Source: Mesorhizobium sp. M2E.F.Ca.ET.219.01.1.1 (GTDB lineage: Bacteria; Pseudomonadota; Alphaproteobacteria; Rhizobiales; Rhizobiaceae). Taken from it: a stretch of 64,000 nt of DNA. The DNA is taken from the NCBI RefSeq assembly GCF_004016445.2, contig NZ_SADT02000001.1, forward strand, positions 663,630-727,629, given 5' to 3'. The translations under genes were made by a program, and so were the position numbers. Positions 34,683-44,340 of the stretch are shown one piece after another; within the stretch, counting starts at the first letter, position 1; every line of letters starts with the position of its first letter. The notes beneath the pieces are model-generated. The model had not been told where the DNA came from. It saw only the letters and a list, made by a program, of their open reading frames with translations, and did not search any database.

Positions 34683-34934
34683 AGGGTGGCAAATGGCCCG
34701 GAAAACCGTCCTGGATGGACGGGCGTCGCGAGGCGTTCGCCAAGGTCGCGCGGATATAAGGTTGGGAGGGTGAGCCTGTCAAGCTTGGATGAGGCCGACA
34801 TGCCGGCATAATCCAGCCCGCATATTCTCGTCCCAGAAAAGCTTTGCCGGACAGCCACTCAGGGCATGTCCCGGGGTTGAGTTCGGCGGGGCACGTCGCT
34901 ATGTCTCGGCCATGAAATTCTAGAGTTTGAACGA

Positions 34935-35900
34935 ATGAAGCCGCGCATCGCCGTCCTCGGTTGCGGATACTGGGGCAGCAACCATATCCGCACCCTCAAG
35001 GCGCTTGGCGCGCTCTATGCCGTTTCCGACGTCAACCGCGCTCGTGCCGAAGGTTTCGCCAGCGAGCAGGATTGCCTGGCGATCGAGCCGGACAAACTGT
35101 TCGAGCGCAACGACATCGACGCCATCGTCATGGCGCTGCCGCCGCAATACCATGCCGATACCGCGGTGCGCGCCGTCGAAAGCGGCAAGGACGTGCTGGT
35201 GGAAAAGCCGATCGCGCTGACCGTCGCCGATGCCGAGCGCGCGGTGAAGGCGGCAAAGGACAATGGCCGCGTTTTCATGGTCGGCCATGTGCTGCGCTTC
35301 CATCCAGCCTTCGAGACGCTGAAGGGCCTGATCGACAATGGCGAGCTCGGCGACGTGCGCTATATCCATTCGCACCGGCTCGGCCTCGGCAAGTTCCACA
35401 CCGAGAACGACGCGCTCTGGGACCTTGCGCCGCATGACCTGTCGATGATCCTGGCCATCACCGGCACCGAGCCGATCGAGGTGAGGGGCGAGGGAGCGGC
35501 GCTGCTCGACAATCTCAGCGACTTCGCGCATTTGCATATGCGCTTCCCGAACGGCCTGCGCAGCCATCTCTTCGCCTCGCGCCTCAATCCCTATCGCGAG
35601 CGGCGGCTAACGGTCGTCGGCACCAAGGCGATGGCGGTGTTCGACGACGTCGAGCCCTGGGAGCGCAAGCTTGCCGTTTACCGCCACGCGGTCTGGCAGG
35701 ACAGCGGCCAATGGGCGTTCACGGCCAACGAGCCTTCCTACGTGCCGGTCGGCGAGGGCATGCCGCTGACGCGCGAGCTTGCCCATTTCATGCAATGCAT
35801 CGAGACACGCGCCGAGCCGCGCACCGACGGCGAGGAAGCGATCCGGGTGCTGCGCATCCTGACTGCAGGTACGGTGATCCATATGGGCTCGCCCGCCTGA
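34935..35900 (+). CDS. Gfo/Idh/MocA-family oxidoreductase
   Basis: The 321-residue protein has the N-terminal Rossmann domain (MKPRIAVLGCGYWGSNHIRT) and the EKPIALTVADAERAV segment in which Lys is the family's catalytic/cofactor residue. The C-terminal alpha/beta domain holds DLAPHDLSMIL (His-x-x-D). It uses NAD(P) to oxidise or reduce a sugar or inositol-like substrate that is not defined here. It is the first core gene to the right of the integration site. Confidence 0.85.
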   Translation: MKPRIAVLGCGYWGSNHIRTLKALGALYAVSDVNRARAEGFASEQDCLAIEPDKLFERNDIDAIVMALPPQYHADTAVRAVESGKDVLVEKPIALTVADAERAVKAAKDNGRVFMVGHVLRFHPAFETLKGLIDNGELGDVRYIHSHRLGLGKFHTENDALWDLAPHDLSMILAITGTEPIEVRGEGAALLDNLSDFAHLHMRFPNGLRSHLFASRLNPYRERRLTVVGTKAMAVFDDVEPWERKLAVYRHAVWQDSGQWAFTANEPSYVPVGEGMPLTRELAHFMQCIETRAEPRTDGEEAIRVLRILTAGTVIHMGSPA

Positions 35901-35970
35901 GCCGTCCTGAAGCGGCAATAAGGCTCAAAGTTGGGTCGCCTTGAAAGTCGGCTGACCCAAAGCCGGGATT

Positions 35971-37161
35971 TTATTCGGCGGGAATCTGCGCCGGTCTGGC
36001 GGCTAGCCTGGACAGCATGGCCTCGGCCTCGGCGCCGCGCTCGGAACGCTCGATGAAACCGCCGCCGAACACCCGCGCCTCGTTGCCGTCATCGGAATAG
36101 AGCACGCAGGCCTGTCCGGGCGCGATGCCGGACTCGCCGTCGGCCAGCTCGACCGAAGTCACCCCATTGCGATGATGCAGCACGGCCGGACGCGGCGGCC
36201 TGGTCGAGCGGACTTTTGCGAAGAGCTCTATACCGCCGGCCGGAATATCCGATAGCGGCCCGTCGCCCATCCAGTTGATGGCGCGCAGATAGATCTTGTG
36301 CGTCTCCAGCGCCTCGCGCGGGCCGACGATGACGCGCGCCCGGTCGGCATCCAGATGGACGACATAGAGCGGCTCGCCGGAGGCGATGCCGATGCCGCGG
36401 CGCTGGCCGATCGTGTAGCGCAGGATGCCTTCGTGGCGGCCGAGCACGCGGCCGTCGATATGGACGATGTCACCTGGATTGGCGGCGGCCGGCTTCAGCT
36501 TGGCGATGATGTCGGAATATTTGCCCTGCGGCACGAAGCAGATGTCCTGGCTGTCCTGCTTGGCGGCGACGGTCAGCCCCATCTCCTCGGCGATGGCGCG
36601 CACCTGCGGCTTCGACAGGCCGCCGAGCGGGAAGCGCAGGTAATCGATCTGCGCCTGCGTGGTGGCGAACAGGAAATAGCTCTGGTCGCGGTCGGCGTCG
36701 ACCGGCCGGTAGAGCGCGCGATGCACGCCATTGGCGCGCGAGCGGATATAGTGGCCGGTGGCCAAGGCATCGGCGCCGAGGTCCTGCGCGGTCGCGAGCA
36801 GATCGGCGAACTTCACCGTCTGATTGCACGATACGCAGGGGATCGGCGTCTCGCCGGCGACGTAGCTCTCGGCAAAGGGATCGATGACCGCCTTGCGGAA
36901 GCGCTCTTCATAGTCGAGGACATAATGCGGGATGCCAAGCGTCTCGGAAACGCGGCGGGCATCGTCTATGTCCTGGCCTGCGCAGCATGAGCCGGCGCGA
37001 TGTGTGGCCGCGCCATGATCGTAGAGCTGCAGCGTCACGCCGACGACGTCATAGCCTTCGCGCTTCAGGATGCCCGCGACCACAGAGGAATCGACACCGC
37101 CCGACATCGCGACGACGACGCGGGTTTCTTCGGGGCGGCGAGGGAGATCGAGGCTGTTCAT
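35971..37161 (-). CDS. mnmA: tRNA-specific 2-thiouridylase MnmA
   Basis: The 396-residue protein shows the PP-loop [13 protein letters not shown] (about residues 20-32), [11 protein letters not shown] with the first catalytic Cys, [20 protein letters not shown], and [14 protein letters not shown] with the second Cys. It adds sulphur to U34 of Lys, Glu and Gln tRNAs. Length and motif order are normal. It converges with the oxidoreductase upstream. Confidence 0.95.
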   Translation of the reverse strand: MNSLDLPRRPEETRVVVAMSGGVDSSVVAGILKREGYDVVGVTLQLYDHGAATHRAGSCCAGQDIDDARRVSETLGIPHYVLDYEERFRKAVIDPFAESYVAGETPIPCVSCNQTVKFADLLATAQDLGADALATGHYIRSRANGVHRALYRPVDADRDQSYFLFATTQAQIDYLRFPLGGLSKPQVRAIAEEMGLTVAAKQDSQDICFVPQGKYSDIIAKLKPAAANPGDIVHIDGRVLGRHEGILRYTIGQRRGIGIASGEPLYVVHLDADRARVIVGPREALETHKIYLRAINWMGDGPLSDIPAGGIELFAKVRSTRPPRPAVLHHRNGVTSVELADGESGIAPGQACVLYSDDGNEARVFGGGFIERSERGAEAEAMLSRLAARPAQIPAE

Positions 37162-37416
37162 GGTGCTTTCACTGTGCGGCGCTCAAATGCCAATGGCCGG
37201 AATATAGGTCAAGCGCCCCGTCTACGCCAGCTTGCGGCGCGGGACGAGATTACCGGCAATTTCAGGGTCCGGAGGCCGGTGTTTCAAATTCTAAACGATA
37301 TCCTAACCGGGCGTTCACGATCCTTACCTAGTGATTAGGGTTCGCTTAGGCAATTTTTAAAGCTGTGGCGGTACTGTGGCGGGGATTGGGTCTTTGAGTT
37401 TTTAGTAGAGAGTACG

Positions 37417-37692
37417 ATGACCGATCTGGTTAGACCTAGAGTCAAGTATGTTATTGGGCCCGACGGCAGCCCTCTTACGATCGCCGATCTGCCCCCGACG
37501 AACACGCGGCGCTGGGTTATCCGGCGCAAGGCGGAAGTGGTCGCAGCCGTGCGCGGCGGCCTGCTTAGCCTTGAAGAAGCCTGCCAGCGCTACAAGCTCA
37601 CCACCGAAGAATTTCTCTCCTGGCAGGCATCGATCGACGAATATGGCCTTGCCGGGCTGCGCACAACCCGCATCCAGCAATATCGGCACTAG
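37417..37692 (+). CDS. sciP: Cell-cycle regulator SciP (DUF1153)
   Basis: The 91-residue protein reads VRPRVKYVIGPDGSPLTIAD, then TRRWVIRRKAEVVAAVRGGL, then YKLTTEEFLSWQASI, the complete SciP helix-turn-helix signature. SciP binds CtrA and blocks CtrA-dependent transcription in Caulobacter; rhizobial relatives act in the same network. Its closeness to ctrA (2.4 kb) is the usual arrangement. A strong terminator follows. Confidence 0.93.
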   Translation: MTDLVRPRVKYVIGPDGSPLTIADLPPTNTRRWVIRRKAEVVAAVRGGLLSLEEACQRYKLTTEEFLSWQASIDEYGLAGLRTTRIQQYRH

Positions 37693-37711
37693 GCTGGACA
37701 GATATAAAACG

Positions 37712-37739
37712 AAAAGGGCGCGGTGCTCCGCGCCCTTTT
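37712..37739. terminator. Bidirectional terminator after sciP
   Basis: The perfect 12-bp stem AAAAGGGCGCGG / CCGCGCCCTTTT has a 4-nt loop. It separates sciP from the converging oxidoreductase gene. Confidence 0.9.
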
Positions 37740-37754
37740 CGCTTCTGTAAAACC

Positions 37755-38681
37755 TCAGACCGTCAGCACAATCTTGCCGATCGGCCGCGTGGCCAGAAAG
37801 GCATGGGCTGCTCCCGCCTGTTCGAGCGGGAAGGTCTTCGCCACATGGGGCGAGAGCTTGCCTGCATCCACCAGCCTGGCAAGTTCGACCAGGCCATCGC
37901 GGTCGGGCACCACGGACATGCGCTCGACGCGGATACCGCGCGCGCTGGCCTTCGCCCGGGTGGCATCGTGAACGTTGAGCAGCGAGACCAGAACGCCGCC
38001 GTCACGCAAGACTTCCAGCGATTGGTCGGCATGGTCGCCGCCGATCGGATCCAGCACCAGATCGACATTGCCGGCCTTCCTCGTGAAATCTTCCCTGGTG
38101 TAGTCGATCACCTCGTCGGCGCCGATCGCGCGGACGAAATCCGTTTTGTCCGGGCTCGCGGTGGTGATGACGTAGGCGCCGCGCGCCTTGGCGATCTGTA
38201 CCGCCAGATGGCCGACGCCACCGGCGCCGGCATGAATCAGCGCGCGTTGCCCCGCCTGCAGGCCGCCATGGCGGACGAGGCCTTGCCAAGCCGTCAGCCC
38301 AGCCAAAGGCAGCGCGGCGGCGCGCGCATGGTCGATGGCGGCAGGTTTGGCGGTAATCTCGTCCACCGGCGCCGTTGCAAGCTCGGCATAGGCACCGGCC
38401 TGTTTGGGGAAGTGGGGCATGCCGAACACGTCGTCGCCGACTTTGAACTCGTGCACGCCGGCGCCGAGCGCCGCGACGGTCCCTGAAATGTCCCAGCCCA
38501 GTGTGAATGGCGGCTCGCCGAGCAGCGGGTAGAAACCGCCGCGCACGGCGCCATCAACTGGATTGATACCCGCCGCCTTGACGCGGACGAGCACTTCACC
38601 GGGTTTGGGCGAGGGGCCGGGCTGCTCGGCGACGAAAAGGACGTCGGGTCCGCCGACGGCATTCTGGATAACGGCACGCAT
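37755..38681 (-). CDS. NADP-dependent quinone/zinc-type oxidoreductase (MDR family)
   Basis: The 308-residue protein has the GroES-like N-terminus (GEVLVRVKAAGINPVDGAVR), the NADP site (HAGAGGVGHLAVQIAKARGA) and the C-terminal QAGAAHAFLATRPIGKIVL. It lacks the catalytic zinc Cys, so it is of the quinone-oxidoreductase branch. It is transcribed divergently from an HxlR regulator, which probably controls it in response to reactive quinones or aldehydes. Confidence 0.88.
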   Translation of the reverse strand: MRAVIQNAVGGPDVLFVAEQPGPSPKPGEVLVRVKAAGINPVDGAVRGGFYPLLGEPPFTLGWDISGTVAALGAGVHEFKVGDDVFGMPHFPKQAGAYAELATAPVDEITAKPAAIDHARAAALPLAGLTAWQGLVRHGGLQAGQRALIHAGAGGVGHLAVQIAKARGAYVITTASPDKTDFVRAIGADEVIDYTREDFTRKAGNVDLVLDPIGGDHADQSLEVLRDGGVLVSLLNVHDATRAKASARGIRVERMSVVPDRDGLVELARLVDAGKLSPHVAKTFPLEQAGAAHAFLATRPIGKIVLTV

Positions 38682-38771
38682 GGAAGCCTCCTGCTCGATT
38701 GGTGCGCCGCTATCATTTGGATAGTGATATTCTGTTGTCTAGTATGTACCTTTTCTATATATAGGCACCTC

Positions 38772-39173
38772 ATGGATAGTGAAGACGGCTCCCCACTCGG
38801 CTACGACGCGTTCCGGCGCACCTGCCCGTCGCATACCGTGCTCGAGATGTTGGCCAGCAAATGGGTTTATCTTACCGTCTGCGCATTGCGGCGCGGCCGG
38901 CTGCGCAATGGCGAGCTGGCGCGCAAGATGGAAGGCATTACGCCCAAAATGCTGACGCAGACTCTGCGCGTGCTGGAACGCGACGGTCTTGTACGGCGTG
39001 AGGTGTTTCCCGTCATTCCGCCGCGCGTGGAGTATGAGCTTACGGAGCTTGGCCAGAACCTAGCGGGGCTGCTCAGCCAAATCCGATCCTGGGCCGAAGA
39101 GCATACGCCGGAAATCAAGGAAGCCCGCGGCCGGGCATCGGCTGATCATGATGAGATGGCCGCTGCGTCCTGA
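38772..39173 (+). CDS. HxlR-family transcriptional regulator
   Basis: The 133-residue protein reads FRRTCPSHTVLEMLASKWVY, then RRGRLRNGELARKMEGITPK, then MLTQTLRVLERDGLVRREVF. This is the HxlR winged helix with the conserved N-terminal Cys (RTCPS) that in related regulators senses electrophiles. ATG 38772 is chosen over 38724. It is divergent from the quinone oxidoreductase; the 90-nt gap holds the shared promoter (CTATCATTTGGATAGTGATA region). Confidence 0.88.
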   Translation: MDSEDGSPLGYDAFRRTCPSHTVLEMLASKWVYLTVCALRRGRLRNGELARKMEGITPKMLTQTLRVLERDGLVRREVFPVIPPRVEYELTELGQNLAGLLSQIRSWAEEHTPEIKEARGRASADHDEMAAAS

Positions 39174-39277
39174 AGCAGGCGGCGAGGCCGATTCGACCGG
39201 TTGGCGGTGCTGAAGCCGCGTGCCGGCATGCCTCCGGCTCCACATGTCTCCCGCAAGGACTGCAAACATGCCGGCGA

Positions 39278-39655
39278 TCAGCCGATCATGGCGCTGCGGC
39301 CGCCTATTTCGGCGTCGCGGATCTTGGTGTCGCGCGATTCCAGCATCTCCGCCTTGGAAAGCTCCGCTTCAGCTTCGCCGAGTAATGATTCGGCGGTGCT
39401 TCGCTGCTGGGCGAGGTCGCTTTGTGAATTTCTAAGGTTGTCACGGCGAAGGCGGGCCGCTTTGGCGAAGGTCGGATAGGCGAAATGGTTGATGTCGGTG
39501 ATGCCGGCTTTTTTCTCCTCGGCGATGATCTGCGCTTCCAGCTCGACGGCCATGCGTTCGAACTCGGCGATCATCATGTCCAGCTGCAAGAGCTGCCGCC
39601 GCTTCTCATTCACCTGAAATTGCTTCAGCCGAACGAGGTTTTCACGTGACTTCAT
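39278..39655 (-). CDS. FliJ-like flagellar export chaperone
   Basis: The 125-residue protein is one long coiled coil: MKSRENLVRLKQFQVNEKRR at the start, ADLQ-like heptads (QLDMMIAEFERMAVELEAQI), and a second helix (LRNSQSDLAQQRSTAESLLG). FliJ-type proteins form such antiparallel hairpins and work with the FliI ATPase and export gate. Position beside ctrA matches rhizobial fliJ. I start at ATG 39655. Confidence 0.7.
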   Translation of the reverse strand: MKSRENLVRLKQFQVNEKRRQLLQLDMMIAEFERMAVELEAQIIAEEKKAGITDINHFAYPTFAKAARLRRDNLRNSQSDLAQQRSTAESLLGEAEAELSKAEMLESRDTKIRDAEIGGRSAMIG

Positions 39656-40105
39656 GACTCGATACTCCGCAAACGCACACCCTGCAATACCGTCCAGTCC
39701 GCCCGGAACGACCCAAGCGCTGCCCGTTTCCCCCGGCTTTCCCTGGGCTATAGGAAACAAAGCCCTAAAGATTTTTGCCGGCGGTAACCATTCGTTTACG
39801 GGCATTGTTAATCATACGGGCGAGGACTTAAGGCCGGGTAAAAATTCCGGCTCTCGGCGAAAGCCCGGGCCAGCGAGTCCCTGGAGTCACTTAGGCTGAC
39901 TTTTTGATGTGGTGCATTAACGGTTTGCGTCTGTGATTCATTATTAGATTCAAGTGGGTGTAGAAAGGGGTTAAAAAATCTGGTATCGTGGACGACACGA
40001 AATTAGGATTTGTTAACCAGTCGGTGGCACCTTCTGTTCAGGCAATCACTGCTCCGGGTCCCGGACGGGTCGCGGCACGGCCCGGCAGCAGAAAAGGGGA
40101 ATGAA
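39656..40105. promoter_or_regulatory. ctrA promoter region with TTAA half-sites
   Basis: This 450-nt divergent region between the FliJ-like gene and ctrA has several TTAA-type CtrA half-sites: TTAATCAT at 39808, TTAACG at 39917, and TTAACC at 40013. The known consensus is TTAA-N7-TTAA, and none is perfect here. Long, AT-richer leaders with several start sites are usual for ctrA. Confidence 0.4.
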
Positions 40106-40801
40106 ATGCGTGTTCTGCTGATTGAAGATGACAGTGCAACCGCACAGAGCATCGAATTGATGCTGAAATCGGAGAGCTTCAACGTCTATACGACCGATCT
40201 CGGCGAAGAAGGTGTCGACCTCGGCAAGCTCTACGATTATGACATCATCCTTCTGGATCTCAATCTCCCCGACATGTCGGGTTATGAAGTCCTGCGCACG
40301 CTGCGCCTCTCCAAGGTCAAGACGCCGATCCTGATCCTGTCCGGCATGGCCGGCATCGAGGACAAGGTGCGCGGCCTCGGCTTCGGCGCCGACGATTATA
40401 TGACCAAGCCCTTCCACAAGGACGAACTGGTGGCGCGCATCCATGCCATCGTGCGCCGCTCCAAGGGTCACGCCCAGTCGGTCATCACCACGGGCGACCT
40501 GGTGGTCAATCTCGACGCCAAGACGGTCGAGGTCGGCGGTCAGCGCGTGCACCTGACCGGCAAGGAATATCAGATGCTGGAGCTGCTCTCGCTGCGCAAG
40601 GGCACCACGCTCACCAAGGAAATGTTCCTCAACCATCTCTATGGCGGTATGGACGAGCCGGAGCTGAAGATCATCGACGTCTTCATCTGCAAGCTGCGCA
40701 AGAAGCTGGACGCGGCGTCCGGCGGCCAGAACTACATCGAGACGGTGTGGGGCCGCGGCTATGTGCTGCGCGAACCGGAAGATATCCGCGTCAGCGCCTG
40801 A
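40106..40801 (+). CDS. ctrA: Master cell-cycle response regulator CtrA
   Basis: The 231-residue OmpR-type regulator has a receiver domain ([20 protein letters not shown], acceptor Asp51 in [17 protein letters not shown] switch Lys). The C-terminal winged helix shows [20 protein letters not shown], then [15 protein letters not shown] and [12 protein letters not shown]. It controls DNA replication, flagella and division in Alphaproteobacteria. Phosphoryl groups come through ChpT (encoded 670 nt beyond its stop), and SciP restrains it. The family N-terminus is MRVLLIED, so ATG 40106 is used over ATG 40101, which is in another frame. Confidence 0.97.
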   Translation: MRVLLIEDDSATAQSIELMLKSESFNVYTTDLGEEGVDLGKLYDYDIILLDLNLPDMSGYEVLRTLRLSKVKTPILILSGMAGIEDKVRGLGFGADDYMTKPFHKDELVARIHAIVRRSKGHAQSVITTGDLVVNLDAKTVEVGGQRVHLTGKEYQMLELLSLRKGTTLTKEMFLNHLYGGMDEPELKIIDVFICKLRKKLDAASGGQNYIETVWGRGYVLREPEDIRVSA

Positions 40802-40820
40802 GCGATCACAGTGCCTTAAG

Positions 40821-40850
40821 ACAAAAACCCGGCTCAGGCCGGGTTTTTGT
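40821..40850. terminator. Bidirectional terminator after ctrA
   Basis: The perfect 13-bp stem ACAAAAACCCGGC / GCCGGGTTTTTGT has loop TCAG. It serves ctrA on one side and the receiver protein gene on the other. Confidence 0.92.
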
Positions 40851-40870
40851 TTGGAGCCGGTCCCTGCGAA

Positions 40871-41239
40871 TCAGGCGGCGATCTTCAGGAAACGGAAGCT
40901 TTCGAGCAGTTGCGCACGGTTGAAGGGCTTCAGCAGATAGCCCTGAGCGCCGGCTCGCTTGGCGCGCATGATCGCCGCGGCATCGACCTCGATCAGCGAG
41001 ACCAGGATCTGCGGCTTGATGGGAGCTTCGATGGCGCGGATGCGGCGAATGAGGTCCACGGCCTGTACGTCGGCCAGCCCGCCGTCGATGACGATGACAT
41101 CCGGCATGTCGTCGGCGCAGATTTCGGTAGCCTCGACCCCGGTCGACGCCTCGACGACAATCATGTCCGAGCCGCCAAGAATACGTTTTGCGACCTTCCT
41201 GATGACGCTCGAATCGTCGACGAACAGGCAGCGCTTCAT
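40871..41239 (-). CDS. Single-domain response regulator
   Basis: The 122-residue receiver has all key residues: DD at 8-9 in CLFVDDSS, Asp52 in VIVIDGGLADVQ, and Lys in LLKPFNRAQLL. No output domain follows. It resembles CheY/CpdR-like proteins, but it is not a clear match to CpdR, and the GGLADVQ after Asp52 is unusual. It lies between ctrA and chpT, so a role in the phosphorelay or flagellar control is plausible. ATG 41239 has GAGGAT upstream. Confidence 0.8.
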   Translation of the reverse strand: MKRCLFVDDSSVIRKVAKRILGGSDMIVVEASTGVEATEICADDMPDVIVIDGGLADVQAVDLIRRIRAIEAPIKPQILVSLIEVDAAAIMRAKRAGAQGYLLKPFNRAQLLESFRFLKIAA

Positions 41240-41469
41240 GTCCGGATCCTCTTTGCCATCTGCCGAACCGGCAGCCTCCGGGTAACAGGGCAGCACTATA
41301 GGCCAATCTGGTAAAGAAGCCGAAAAGCCGTTAGGTAAAGTTTTTCCAAAGAGGCGTTTCATGCCATCCCGAACCGTGGCGCGGCTGTCGCAACGGATGC
41401 AAAACATTGCTGCGCCTGCACTGCGGGCGCAAGTATCATGGATGAGCGATACTGCAGCGTTTCTTGATA

Positions 41470-42099
41470 TTATTCGGCTCTGAGCACGATCTCGTCGGCG
41501 GTCGCGTGGATCGAGATCGTCATGTTGGCCTCGCGCGCCAGAAGCAGCGTGTAGTAAGGCTGGACCGAATGTGCGTCGATCGGCTCCTCGGGCTTATGGC
41601 CGGAATGCAGTTCGAGGAATTTCGGCGGCACGCGCAGCATCGGACCACTGGCCGACAGCGAAAAGCGCGGTTCGGTTTCGAGATTTTCCAGCGTGATCAC
41701 CAGCTTGCCGCCGCGCGGGATCGCCGCATGGGCGACAAGAATGAGGTTGAGCAGCAGCTTGACCTTGTTCTTGGGCAGCAGCGCGCGCGAGCCGTTCCAT
41801 ACCAGTTCCGGTTTTTCGTTCTTCAAGAAGGCGATGGCCACGGCCTCGGCATCACCGGTGTCGATCATCATGCCGGCGGAACCCGCGGCGCCGAAGGCGA
41901 TGCGGGCAAACTGCAGCCGCGCCGAGGCGTTCTTGGCGCTCTGGCGAATGAGCTTCATGGCGTCTTCGTCGGCGCCGCCTTCGTCGAGCAGTTCGAGGCC
42001 GTTGTTGATTGCGCCGACTGGCGAAATGATGTCGTGGCAGACGCGGCTGCAAAGCAGCGCCGCCAGATCGGGCGCGGAAAGGGTGAAGAGCTCGGCCAT
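41470..42099 (-). CDS. chpT: Histidine phosphotransferase ChpT
   Basis: The 209-residue protein has the ChpT pattern: LAALLCSRVCHDIISPVGAI with phospho-acceptor His22, then LELLDEGGADEDAMKLIRQS, and a degenerate ATPase-like C-terminal domain (AIPRGGKLVITLENLETEPR). ChpT passes phosphoryl groups from CckA to CtrA and CpdR. Genomic closeness to ctrA and sciP supports the call. Confidence 0.92.
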   Translation of the reverse strand: MAELFTLSAPDLAALLCSRVCHDIISPVGAINNGLELLDEGGADEDAMKLIRQSAKNASARLQFARIAFGAAGSAGMMIDTGDAEAVAIAFLKNEKPELVWNGSRALLPKNKVKLLLNLILVAHAAIPRGGKLVITLENLETEPRFSLSASGPMLRVPPKFLELHSGHKPEEPIDAHSVQPYYTLLLAREANMTISIHATADEIVLRAE

Positions 42100-42438
42100 C
42101 GGTGAAATCCCTGCTTAAGTCACTGGTTCATGGCCGAGCGACCGTTTTCGCGCCCGCCCACACGAATCACGTGCCTCCCCAACGCTTTCTGAATACACAG
42201 CGCCTGAGCGCGCAGCAACAAATCCACAATTGCCGAGCGCGAAAATGGTGCGTTCACAAGGGGAAAACCGGTGGTCGCCGCTAAAGCTCAGCCTTCGAAC
42301 CGCCATCTTCGTGTGGGAGCTTAATGGTTGAAAAAGGATTACGGCATAGTTTGCCTGTGATAGCCACCCTGAACGGCCGCCAAGAGCCGCAGGGGTGCGA
42401 GGCGTCGGCGAAAGTGCTCCCTGACGGAGATTGGAAGC
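42100..42438. other. Intergenic region between chpT and eipA
   Basis: It holds the two divergent promoters. I see no reliable operator or RNA; a TTAATGGTTGAAAAAGG stretch near 42321 is a possible promoter part. Confidence 0.4.
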
Positions 42439-43020
42439 ATGTTTTCCCGATACTACGACCGGACATTCGTCCGTGTCCTCACCATGACCATCACACTCCT
42501 GGGGGCTTTGGTCCTTTCGACCGCGGCATCGCGGGCCCAACAGTACACAGCGCAGGAAATCATCGATTCCGGTCATAAATTCTTCGGCGAGACATCCGGT
42601 GGCCTGGCCACCGTCGTCGAGAAGATATTCGCGTCCTACGGCCTGCCGAACGGCTACCTGCTGGGCGAGGAGGGATCCGGGGCCCTCATCGGCGGCCTGA
42701 CCTATGGCGAGGGGACGCTCTACACCAAGAACGCCGGCGACCATAAGGTGTTCTGGCAAGGGCCGTCGCTCGGCTGGGACTTCGGCGGCGAGGGCTCTCG
42801 GGTGATGATGCTGGTCTATAACCTCGACGACATCAGCAGCCTCTACAACCGCTTCGGCGGCGTGGCCGGGTCCGCTTATGTCATAGCCGGCGTGGGCTTC
42901 AACGTGCTGCAGAGCAACCGCGTGCTGATCGTGCCGATCCGCACCGGCGTCGGCGCTCGCCTCGGCGTCAATCTCGGCTATCTGAAGCTCACCGAAAGGC
43001 CGACCTGGAACCCCTTCTGA
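42439..43020 (+). CDS. eipA: Envelope integrity protein EipA (DUF1134)
   Basis: The 193-residue protein has a signal peptide or N-terminal anchor (RVLTMTITLLGALVLSTAAS, then RAQQ). The DUF1134 beta-barrel domain follows (QEIIDSGHKFFGETSGGLAT, YGLPNGYLLGEEGSGA, VFWQGPSLGWDFGGEGSRVM). EipA of Brucella is periplasmic and needed for envelope integrity; control of eipA by CtrA has been described there. Its position next to the ctrA-chpT cluster agrees. Confidence 0.88.
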   Translation: MFSRYYDRTFVRVLTMTITLLGALVLSTAASRAQQYTAQEIIDSGHKFFGETSGGLATVVEKIFASYGLPNGYLLGEEGSGALIGGLTYGEGTLYTKNAGDHKVFWQGPSLGWDFGGEGSRVMMLVYNLDDISSLYNRFGGVAGSAYVIAGVGFNVLQSNRVLIVPIRTGVGARLGVNLGYLKLTERPTWNPF

Positions 43021-43153
43021 TCGGGTTCTGCCCATTACAATCGCTCGGACCGTGCTCACCACGCCGCGGCAAGGTCTTGCCGCGGCGTTGAATTTCCGCC
43101 ATGCCAGGTGGCACAATCCAGCGATTGCCGCTCCGTAAAGTGGATAGCTCGCC

Positions 43154-44296
43154 TTGGTCCAGTCGGTCCTGTTCTTCGCACTCGGTTTCCTTTGCGCCGC
43201 TTTTCTGGTGTCGCTGATCGCGCCGGCGGTCTGGCGGCGGGCCGTCGTGCTGACGCGCAGGCGCCTGGAGGCGTCGCTGCCGCTGACGCCTGCCGAGATC
43301 CAGGCGGACAAGGACCGGGTCCGGGCGGAGTATGCAATGATGACGCGCCGCCTGGAGATAACCGTCAAGACCTTGCGGGAGAAGGTGGCCGAGCAGGTGG
43401 TGGAGATCGCTCGCGGGCACGAGGCCTTGAAAGGGCTCGCGGTCGAAAAGAAGGACAAGAACCAGGCGCTCTCCGATCTGCAGGCCAAGAATGCGGAGCT
43501 CAGGCAGCGCGAGGAGGATATTCACCGCCTGTCGGAAAAGCTCGCACAGACCGAGCGGGCGTTGGAGAAGCGTGCGTTGGAGCTGCAGAAGCTCGAGCAG
43601 ATGTATGATGACGCCAGCTTCTCGTCCTCGAACCGCCAGATCGAGCTGGTTGCGCGCGAAACCGAGCTGGAAAAGCTCGCCAGCGACATTGCGTTGCTCA
43701 AAGGCCAGCGCAAGGAGGCGGACAAGCGCAACCAGGAGATCGTCTCGGAAAGCAAGGCTGCGCGCGAAGCATTGAAGGCGGAGAAGAGGAAGACGGCCGA
43801 GCTCGAGAAGAAGGTGGGGCGCCTGCTCGCCACGCTTGCCGACCGTGAGGAGAAGCTGGACCGGCGCGAGAAGGAGCTCGCTCGAATGCGCGAACGGTCA
43901 AAGGAGACCGCCGCCGTAAACGGCGTGGCGCGGCTTTCTGCGGGCGCCGATACGAAAAGCGACGATGTCGACAAGGCAATCGCCAGGTTGGAGGGCGACC
44001 GCGAACGACTGGAGGCGAGGCTGACGGCACTGGCGCGCGAGAACAAGCGGCTGAAAACCGACCTTGCCGACTCTGGAGCGGCGAAACCCGAATCGACGGG
44101 AGATCCACGCTCCGGCGCCGGCCTTCGCGAGCAGATGAACGAACTGGCGGCCGAGGTCGTCAATCTGACGATGAAACTCGACGGGCCGGACTCCCCTATC
44201 GCCAAGGCCCTGGCGAGTGACGGGCAGCAAAATGGGATCGGCATCAGCCTTGCCGACCGCGTGAGGGCTTTGCAGAAGGCCGGCTCGTCCAACTGA
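43154..44296 (+). CDS. Membrane-anchored coiled-coil protein, unknown
   Basis: The TTG start at 43154 gives a 380-residue product. It has one N-terminal transmembrane helix (VLFFALGFLCAAFLVSLIAP) followed by some 300 residues of charged heptads (ARGHEALKGLAVEKKDKNQA, ELRQREEDIHRLSEKLAQTE), a Ser/Gly linker, and a conserved-looking C-terminal helix (LREQMNELAAEVVNLTMKLD). It looks like a cell-envelope scaffold. No enzymatic motif is present. Confidence 0.7.
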   Translation: MVQSVLFFALGFLCAAFLVSLIAPAVWRRAVVLTRRRLEASLPLTPAEIQADKDRVRAEYAMMTRRLEITVKTLREKVAEQVVEIARGHEALKGLAVEKKDKNQALSDLQAKNAELRQREEDIHRLSEKLAQTERALEKRALELQKLEQMYDDASFSSSNRQIELVARETELEKLASDIALLKGQRKEADKRNQEIVSESKAAREALKAEKRKTAELEKKVGRLLATLADREEKLDRREKELARMRERSKETAAVNGVARLSAGADTKSDDVDKAIARLEGDRERLEARLTALARENKRLKTDLADSGAAKPESTGDPRSGAGLREQMNELAAEVVNLTMKLDGPDSPIAKALASDGQQNGIGISLADRVRALQKAGSSN

Positions 44297-44340
44297 GGAG
44301 ACGATCGCGGGGCGTCCCCCAGGGATCGTTCCGTGGACTG

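Noticed and set aside
40871..41239. Calling the receiver protein CpdR
   Set aside because: It lacks the CpdR sequence pattern as I know it; position near chpT alone is not enough.
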